64,000 bases of DNA from assembly GCA_020310875.1 (NCBI GenBank), contig CM035413.1, forward strand, positions 161,429,306-161,493,305, in the 5' to 3' direction. The stretch is from Ceratopteris richardii (taxonomy: Eukaryota > Streptophyta > Polypodiopsida > Polypodiales > Pteridaceae). Below the pieces are notes generated by a model. The model had not been told where the DNA came from and did not search any database. It saw only the letters and a program-made list of their open reading frames with translations. Both the position numbers and the translations under genes were made by a program. Below, piece by piece: positions 57,661 through 64,000 of this stretch. Numbering within the stretch: position 1 is the stretch's first letter; every line of letters begins with the position of its first letter.

Positions 57661-57664
57661 TGTT

Positions 57665-58676
57665 TGTTGGAGCAGAGCAATCATCAATAGTGATTATATG
57701 AAGATCAAAGTGAGAAGATATGTGGAAGAATGAAGATTACTTTCAGAGGAAGAAAATAGAATCAGAAATGTTTCTTTTGTATATTACTCTTGTAAATAGT
57801 TCAATGTATTTTGAAAAAGATGACGAGTTAGACTCGTATATATATCTACAGATACGTATTCATAGAGAGAGAGAGTGATATAGATCAGATAGAGAAGAAT
57901 AGGTGAAGAGGTGATGAACATTGTATGTATCATCAACCATATGTATGAAAAGTAATGAAGAAGAAAATGTTGTAGAATTCTGCGCGTCGATCTTTTTCCT
58001 CATTCTCCTTCTGTGTTTAATCTTTTGAGAAATCCTTCTGCACGTATCTAAGTCCATAGCTAATCTATCTATGGCTAGAATTTGAGAGATTAATTTCAAT
58101 CAGGCTGTGAGAATTTTGTTTAGGAACATTCATATGTGAAGATGTTCTGAGAGTCGATAAATCTGGCGCACATTTCATCTTCAAAGAAATGGTCAGTGCT
58201 TAGTCCACAGTGTAAAGTTTTACACAAGTGAGGGCTTAAAATCTAAGTTGGAAGGTAAGCTATCTATGGCTAGAAGATCTTGATCAAACGGGTTCAGAGT
58301 TGGGAGAACCAGTGCTAAGAAGTTGCAGGTGTCAAAGTCGCCATTGCAGAGAAGCACTTTCAGACATAGGTAAAGTGTTTCACACATTTCTCAGTGTGTA
58401 CTTAATCTTTTTAAGAGATTTAACTTGGCAAAGTTGCGCAACCTTAAGGCAAAGTGTTGTGCAAAGTTTTATCAAAAACTTTACAGGATTGATTAGTCAA
58501 TGAGTGACTAATCTGCAGCAGACTTTTTTGAAGAAACTGAATTTTTCAGAATAATCAATTTCCTGATAATTTGGTGAAGATTCTCTAAATTAGGTGGAGT
58601 CTAAAGTTGATCTTGATATAGAGGTGATCTAAATTCAAGGTCAACTTGTTCTTTTGGAGATTAACACTCTCCATCA
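57665..58676 (+). repeat. 5' LTR of Copia D
   Basis: 1,012 bp, from TGTTGGAGCAGAG to CTCTCCATCA. TATA-like TATATATA at 57837-57844. Confidence 0.95.
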
Positions 58677-58677
58677 G

Positions 58678-58690
58678 TGGTATCAGAGCA
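58678..58690 (+). other. Primer-binding site of Copia D
   Basis: TGGTATCAGAGCA, complementary to the 3' end of initiator tRNA-Met, one base after the LTR. Confidence 0.9.
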
Positions 58691-58898
58691 GGTTGTGTCA
58701 AAATTGAGAAGAAGAAGACTCCGACTATTGCAGAAGTACAAAACTTTACATTTTGAAGGTGCAAAAGGTAAAGGTTGAAGAAAGATTGAAGGAAGACATA
58801 CAAAGAGCATCAAAAGGATCAGAAGGAGCAACATTCGAAGTAAAGGTACATTTATTATCTGTAAAGGTTAAAGATTTGAAGCTACAGGTGAAGTAAAG

Positions 58899-61800
58899 AT
58901 GGGAGATAGTCTCCAAATTGAAAAGTTGGATAGAGAGAACTATCCTGCATGGTCTATGAGGATGGAAGCTCACCTTATGAGCAAAGATCTGATAGGATAC
59001 ATCACAGGAGATGAAGAAAAGCCAGAATTCAGAGATCCTAGTGTTCCAACTAGGGAGGAGCTTGCAGATTTGAAGAATTGGATGAAGAAGGATGCTCAAG
59101 CAAGAAGCATCATCTACATGGCAGTCAATGACTATTTGCTTCCTCACATTAGAGGACTTGAGAGTGCTTGTGACATTTGGAATGCTTTGGAAGAGCATTT
59201 CCAAAATACAACCAAATCAAGGAAGGCTTCATTATGGGCAGAATTTACTACCTTCAAGAAGAAGGCCTCACAATCAATCTCTGATTATGTGACAAAGATG
59301 AAGGACATTGCAGATTCTTTAGGTGCAGTTGATGAAGATGTTGAAGAAGACAAATTGGTAAGACAAATACTCACAGGGCTAAGAGGAGATGAGAAGTGGA
59401 AGCCTTTCATTTTATCTACAGAACTTTCATTAGATCACTTTACTCCTGATTTGAATCAATTGTTAGGTCATATGCTAACTTTTGAGAATGATGTCAAAGG
59501 AGATGTTGATAAGAGTGCAGGTCATGCAATGTATTCTAAAGACAAGAAGAAAGCCAACAAAGGGAAGCAACAATCAGGTGAAGAAGAAGGTACATCAAAC
59601 CAAGCAAACTTCATAAGAGGAAGAGGAAATGGCAGAAGTAGAGGAAGAGGCAGAAACAACAAGGATAATGCAAGAGCTTGTTGGATATGTGGTAAGACCA
59701 ATCATCTATCTCATGATTGTTGGCACAATAATCAAAACAATGGTAATTATCAAAACTTTAATCAAAGAGCAAGAGGTGGTAGATTTCAGAGAGGAAATTT
59801 CAGAGGTAGAGGTGGTAGGAATTCTTTTGGAAGAGGTGGTGGAAGAAACTTCCAAAATCAATCCTATAATAACACCTACTACAACTATGCATCAGATCAA
59901 AAGGAGGATTCGACTCTCATTATGAATACATGTGAAACCTCACATGAGGACATGAGAGTGTTCTATATTGATTCAGGATGTAGTAATCATTTAAGTGGAA
60001 ATATTGCTTTGATGACTGACCTAGATCATAATGCAATTAATCATACAGTTCAGACAGGTGATAATACAAAGCATAAGGTAAAGTCAATTGGTTCAGTCAA
60101 GGCTAAGGATGGGAGTACTCTTCTGAGTAAGGTACTTTATGTTCCCACAATTCCAAAGAATTTGATCAATGTAGGTCAAATTGTGGAAAAAGGTTATGAG
60201 GTAAGGTTTACCAATGATGGAGTTTATGTGGAAGACCCTAGTCAAGGGTATAAACAAGTTATTGCAGGAAAGAAAGAAGGAAGGCTTTTCACATTGAAGG
60301 TACAAGGAAATGTTGGACATGCTATGTTCACATATGGAGAGCAGAAGGTGTCAGAATTGGATCTTTGGCACAAAAGACTTGGACACTTTAATGAAAGAGG
60401 TATCAAAGAAATGATTAACAATGATTCAGTGCTTGGAATGCCTAACATTGCAGGTCAACACATGACATACAGATGTGAGGCATGTCAATTAGGTAAGGCT
60501 CATAAGCAATCCTATTCCAAGCATGGATTTATGTATTCAGAAAGACTTGAATTGGTGCATACAGATGTGTGGGGTCCTTCAAAGGACTTTAGTATAAATG
60601 GTTCAAGATATTATGTCATATATGTTGATGATGCTACCAGGTGGATCACAATTTATGTGATTAAGGAAAAGTCAGAAGTGTTTAATACATTTAAACACTA
60701 TCATGCATATGCAGAAAGGATTACAGGTCAAAAATTGAAGAGACTAAGGTCAGATGGAGGGGGAGAGTATTTTTCAAATGAGTTCAATGATTATTTGTGG
60801 AATGCAGGTATAAAGAGAGAAGTTACTTGCAGGTACTCTCCTCAACAAAATGGGGTAGCAGAAAGAAGAAATAGGACTCTTGTTGAATTTGCAAGGTCCA
60901 TGATGAAAGAGAAGAATTGCCCAAATTATTTGTGGGCTGAGGCTGTTAATACAGCTACATATTTGGTTAATAGATTGCCTTGTAAAGCTTTGCAGGGTAT
61001 GACACCATATGAAGCTTGGTGGGGTAAGAAACCTACCTTGGATCATTGCAGAATATTTGGATGCTTGGCATATGCATATGTGCCATCTCAATTGAGGCAT
61101 AAGTTGGAGCCTAAGGCAGAGAAGTATGTATTCATTGGTTATGATGATAAGCAAATGGGATACAGGTTGTGGAGTCCATCTACAAAGCAATTTATTGTAT
61201 CCAAGGATGTTACATTTGATGAGCAAGGTACTTGGTATGCAGGTAAATATAATGTACATGCAGATGATGAAGAAGTAGTGGAACAAAGGAAAGGTAAAGC
61301 AAAGATTCAATTACTTGATGAAAGTGAGAGTAATGAAGTGCAGATTGAAGTTGAAGAGAGGCCAAGGTTTGATCCAGAATGTGATGAACCAGAGACCTCA
61401 AGAAGTGCAGAAGTTAGGAGATCATCTAGGCACAAATGGCAACCTACAAGGTACAGCTATGATACTTCATTCTTGACTACTAAAGATTATGCTTATTTGG
61501 TAAAAGCAGATGAAGATCCTTCTACATATGAAGAAGCCAAAGGGAAGAAGAATTGGGAAGATGCTATGCAAGAGGAGTATGATGCATTGATAGAGAATCA
61601 AACATGGGATTTGGTTCCTAAACCTAATAGTCAGAAGATTATTGGATGTAAGTGGGTTTACAAAACAAAGAGATTTGCAGATGGAAGTGTGTCTAGGTAC
61701 AAAGCTAGACTTGTTGTGAAAGGGTATGCACAGACATATGGAGTGGACTATGATGAGACTTATAGTCCTGTGGCAAAGATGACAACCATCAGGACACTCA

Positions 61801-63059
61801 TTGCAATTGCTGCTTGTAAAGGTTGGAAGTTATCTCAATTAGATGTTAAAAATGCTTTCTTGAATGGTTACATTTCAGATGAAGTCTACATGGAGCAACC
61901 AGATGGGTTCAAAGATCAAGTGAGTCCAAATTATGTATGTAAGCTCAAGAGAGCTTTGTATGGATTGAAGCAAGCCCCAAGGGCTTGGAATTATAGGCTT
62001 GTAAAATTCTTGAATGATCTTGGATTTCAAGCATCAAAGGCAGATAGTAGCTTGCTAGTCAAAGCAAGTGAAGATGGGTTCATTTATGTTTGTATTTATG
62101 TTGATGACATAATACTTACAGGAACAGATGATAAGGGGATACAAATGATCAAGAAGCAGATGGAGAAAGAGTTCAAAATCAGTGATTTGGGGAACCTATC
62201 ATTCTTCTTGGGAATGGAGATTTCTTATACTCAACATGGAGTATATGTGACCCAAGAAAGGTATCTTAAAAATTTGCTAACCAAGTTTAAAATGGAAGAT
62301 TGCAGGGTTGCACCTACACCTTTGGAAGTGAACCATAAATTGTCTAGGTTTGGAGGAGAAGAGTTCAGAGACATGAAACTCTATCAAAGTTTGGTTGGTA
62401 GCTTGATTTATGCTACATTGACAAGGCCTGACTTGTCATATGCAGTTGGTGTGCTTTCACAATTCATGCATTGTCCTAGAAAGGAACATTGGATTGCAGG
62501 ACAAAGAGTACTTAGGTACATCAAGGGTACACTCAAAGAAGGGTTGTACTATGGGTTTACTTCAGATACAAGAATCAAGATATATAGTGATGCAGATTGG
62601 GCAGGTAATGTGGATGATAGAAGATCAACACATGGATACTTGTGCTATGTAGGAGACAAATTGATTTCATGGTGTTCCAAGAAGCAACATACAGTTTCTT
62701 TGTCATCTACAGAAGCAGAATATAAAGGTATGGTGGAAGCTGCAAAAGAGGTAATATGGCTAAAGACACTTTTGAAAGTTTTTGATGTGATTCAGAGTAC
62801 TCCTATTATTTGTGGAGACAATATGAGTTCATTATACTTGGCAGCTAATCCTGTATTTCATGCTAGAACTAAGCATATTGAAATACAGTATCATTTTCTG
62901 AGAGAGAAGGTCATTGAGAAGGAAATTGAAGTCATACACACCCCTACAAAAGATCAACTTGCAGATATGATGACTAAAAGTTTGGATGGACCTAAGTTGC
63001 AGAGGTTTAAAGATATGGCAGGAATAAAGAAGATGCAGGTAATCACAATTGAAGATTGA
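58899..63059 (+). CDS. Copia D gag-pol polyprotein, intact
   Basis: 1,386 residues, start ATG at 58899 (MGDSLQIEKLDRENYPAWSM). Gag covers residues about 1-260 and ends in an RG-rich stretch. Knuckle CWICGKTNHLSHDC (CX2CX4HX4C) is near residue 265. Protease FYIDSGCSNHLSG is near 350. Integrase runs about 480-760: HHCC (WHKRLGHFN ... CEACQLGKAH), catalytic VHTDVWGPS, YVDDATRW, RSDGGGEYFSNEF and GVAERRNRTLVEF. RT runs about 880-1130 with RYKARLVVKGYAQ and the catalytic YVDDIIL. RNase H runs about 1200-1370 with SLSSTEAEYKGM. All domains and key residues are present in Copia order, and length is normal for a single-ORF Copia. With near-identical LTRs this is the best candidate for a recently mobile element in the window. 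Confidence 0.96.
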   Translation: MGDSLQIEKLDRENYPAWSMRMEAHLMSKDLIGYITGDEEKPEFRDPSVPTREELADLKNWMKKDAQARSIIYMAVNDYLLPHIRGLESACDIWNALEEHFQNTTKSRKASLWAEFTTFKKKASQSISDYVTKMKDIADSLGAVDEDVEEDKLVRQILTGLRGDEKWKPFILSTELSLDHFTPDLNQLLGHMLTFENDVKGDVDKSAGHAMYSKDKKKANKGKQQSGEEEGTSNQANFIRGRGNGRSRGRGRNNKDNARACWICGKTNHLSHDCWHNNQNNGNYQNFNQRARGGRFQRGNFRGRGGRNSFGRGGGRNFQNQSYNNTYYNYASDQKEDSTLIMNTCETSHEDMRVFYIDSGCSNHLSGNIALMTDLDHNAINHTVQTGDNTKHKVKSIGSVKAKDGSTLLSKVLYVPTIPKNLINVGQIVEKGYEVRFTNDGVYVEDPSQGYKQVIAGKKEGRLFTLKVQGNVGHAMFTYGEQKVSELDLWHKRLGHFNERGIKEMINNDSVLGMPNIAGQHMTYRCEACQLGKAHKQSYSKHGFMYSERLELVHTDVWGPSKDFSINGSRYYVIYVDDATRWITIYVIKEKSEVFNTFKHYHAYAERITGQKLKRLRSDGGGEYFSNEFNDYLWNAGIKREVTCRYSPQQNGVAERRNRTLVEFARSMMKEKNCPNYLWAEAVNTATYLVNRLPCKALQGMTPYEAWWGKKPTLDHCRIFGCLAYAYVPSQLRHKLEPKAEKYVFIGYDDKQMGYRLWSPSTKQFIVSKDVTFDEQGTWYAGKYNVHADDEEVVEQRKGKAKIQLLDESESNEVQIEVEERPRFDPECDEPETSRSAEVRRSSRHKWQPTRYSYDTSFLTTKDYAYLVKADEDPSTYEEAKGKKNWEDAMQEEYDALIENQTWDLVPKPNSQKIIGCKWVYKTKRFADGSVSRYKARLVVKGYAQTYGVDYDETYSPVAKMTTIRTLIAIAACKGWKLSQLDVKNAFLNGYISDEVYMEQPDGFKDQVSPNYVCKLKRALYGLKQAPRAWNYRLVKFLNDLGFQASKADSSLLVKASEDGFIYVCIYVDDIILTGTDDKGIQMIKKQMEKEFKISDLGNLSFFLGMEISYTQHGVYVTQERYLKNLLTKFKMEDCRVAPTPLEVNHKLSRFGGEEFRDMKLYQSLVGSLIYATLTRPDLSYAVGVLSQFMHCPRKEHWIAGQRVLRYIKGTLKEGLYYGFTSDTRIKIYSDADWAGNVDDRRSTHGYLCYVGDKLISWCSKKQHTVSLSSTEAEYKGMVEAAKEVIWLKTLLKVFDVIQSTPIICGDNMSSLYLAANPVFHARTKHIEIQYHFLREKVIEKEIEVIHTPTKDQLADMMTKSLDGPKLQRFKDMAGIKKMQVITIED

Positions 63060-63067
63060 GGGGGAGC

Positions 63068-64000
63068 TGTTGGAGCAGAGCAATCATCAATAGTGATTAT
63101 ATGAAGATCAAAGTGAGAAGATATGTGGAAGAATGAAGATTACTTTCAGAGGAAGAAAATAGAATCAGAAATGTTTCTTTTGTATATTACTCTTGTAAAT
63201 AGTTCAATGTATTTTGAAAAAGATGACGAGTTAGACTCGTATATATATCTACAGATACGTATTCATAGAGAGAGAGAGTGATATAGATCAGATAGAGAAG
63301 AATAGGTGAAGAGGTGATGAACATTGTATGTATCATCAACCATATGTATGAAAAGTAATGAAGAAGAAAATGTTGTAGAATTCTGCGCGTCGATCTTTTT
63401 CCTCATTCTCCTTCTGTGTTTAATCTTTTGAGAAATCCTTCTGCACGTATCTAAGTCCATAGCTAATCTATCTATGGCTAGAATTTGAGAGATTAATTTC
63501 AATCAGGCTGTGAGAATTTTGTTTAGGAACATTCATATGTGAAGATGTTCTGAGAGTCGATAAATCTGGCGCACATTTCATCTTCAAAGAAATGGTCAGT
63601 GCTTAGTCCACAGTGTAAAGTTTTACACAAGTGAGGGCTTAAAATCTAAGTTGGAAGGTAAGCTATCTATGGCTAGAAGATCTTGATCAAACGGGTTCAG
63701 AGTTGGGAGAACCAGTGCTAAGAAGTTGCAGGTGTCAAAGTCGCCATTGCAGAGAAGCACGTTCAGACATAGGTAAAGTGTTTCACACATTTCTCAGTGT
63801 GTACTTAATCTTTTTAAGAGATTTAACTTGGCAAAGTTGCGCAACCTTAAGGCGAAGTGTTGTGCAAAGTTTTATCAAAAACTTTACAGGATTGATTAGT
63901 CAATGAGTGACTAATCTGCAGCAGACTTTTCTGAAGAAACTGAATTTTTCAGAATAATCAATTTCCTGATAATTTGGTGAAGATTCTCTAAATTAGGTGG
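63068..64000 (+). repeat. 3' LTR of Copia D (partial)
   Basis: First 933 bp of the LTR, matching 57665-58597 with about three mismatches; the remaining ~79 bp lie beyond the window. Confidence 0.95.

Larger units (their letters stand above)
50870..57664 (+). mobile_element. Gypsy element G (E-like lineage), 5' part missing, broken
   Basis: Plus-strand Gypsy element with PR1, RT, RNase H, integrase, a second protease-like domain, a Trp-rich tail, a 3' untranslated stretch and a polypurine tract (AGAGGGGGGGGAG, near 57648-57660). Gag and the 5' LTR are absent: coding homology begins close to 50870, just upstream of the protease leader. The 3' LTR would begin at about 57661, but element D was inserted there. 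Coding has only about four breaks, so G is younger or better preserved than E. Its protein is clearly related to, but well diverged from, E. Confidence 0.9.
57665..64000 (+). mobile_element. Copia LTR retrotransposon D, young and whole-looking (3' LTR cut by window edge)
   Basis: 5' LTR 57665-58676, primer site TGGTATCAGAGCA at 58678, one uninterrupted 1,386-codon gag-pol, polypurine tract GAGGGGGAGC at 63058-63067, and 3' LTR from 63068 to the window end. Over the 933 bp of LTR that can be compared I find about three mismatches (0.3%), so the insertion is very recent, well under a few million years at any usual plant rate. The five bases before it are GTGTT; the matching copy would lie outside the window. 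No breaks seen. Same lineage as element C. Confidence 0.96.

Noticed and set aside
57860-58099. 79-codon minus-strand frame, repeated at 63263-63502
   Set aside because: Both are the same chance frame inside the two near-identical LTRs of element D.

Overview
The window is a piece of a large, repeat-rich plant nuclear genome. It is AT-rich and built almost entirely from Ty1/copia and Ty3/gypsy LTR retrotransposons nested in one another. The few non-element pieces carry plant-type TATA boxes and GT-AG introns. A gymnosperm or another giant-genome seed plant would fit, but no single marker proves it. There is no bacterial gene organisation, rRNA, complete tRNA or CRISPR array.

Layout. (1) 1-3113: minus-strand Copia element A, cut by the window edge; its visible gag-pol reads open. 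(2) 3114-4642 and 11077-11741: plus-strand Copia relic B', split by minus-strand Copia element C (4643-11076, two ~1 kb LTRs, TATAC target duplication). (3) 11742-16490: graveyard of small relics (unclassified LTR-like piece, Copia RT, Gypsy gag, Copia integrase, microsatellites). (4) 16490-22900: the least element-like part. It has a broken multi-exon gene of unknown function (18999-20236), a second unknown gene with TATA box and an 80-bp intron (20697-22160), and two long hairpin repeats in opposite orientation. (5) 23002-29798: full-length Copia element B with TAAGA duplication. (6) 29897-30493: minus-strand pseudogene of a divergent, centromere-type-like histone H3. (7) 30987-45590: large Athila/Tat-like Gypsy element E with one LTR, a tRNA-Asp-type primer site, a palindromic 29-bp tandem array, gag-pol, a second protease domain after the integrase and an extra 3' ORF; a tiny internally deleted Copia (F) sits in its gag. 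(8) 45591-47012: 5' fragment of a second A-family element. (9) 47680-48550: relic of an FCP1-like (HAD) phosphatase gene. (10) ~50870-57664: Gypsy element G, without visible gag or 5' LTR, with the same unusual second protease. (11) 57665-64000: a young, whole-looking Copia element D inserted at the point where G's 3' LTR should start.

The strongest unusual signal is that Gypsy elements E and G, clearly diverged from each other, share the order PR-RT-RNase H-IN-PR2 followed by a Trp/Lys-rich tail. Other points of interest are the H3 pseudogene, the palindromic array, the hairpin pair and the unknown intron-containing gene.
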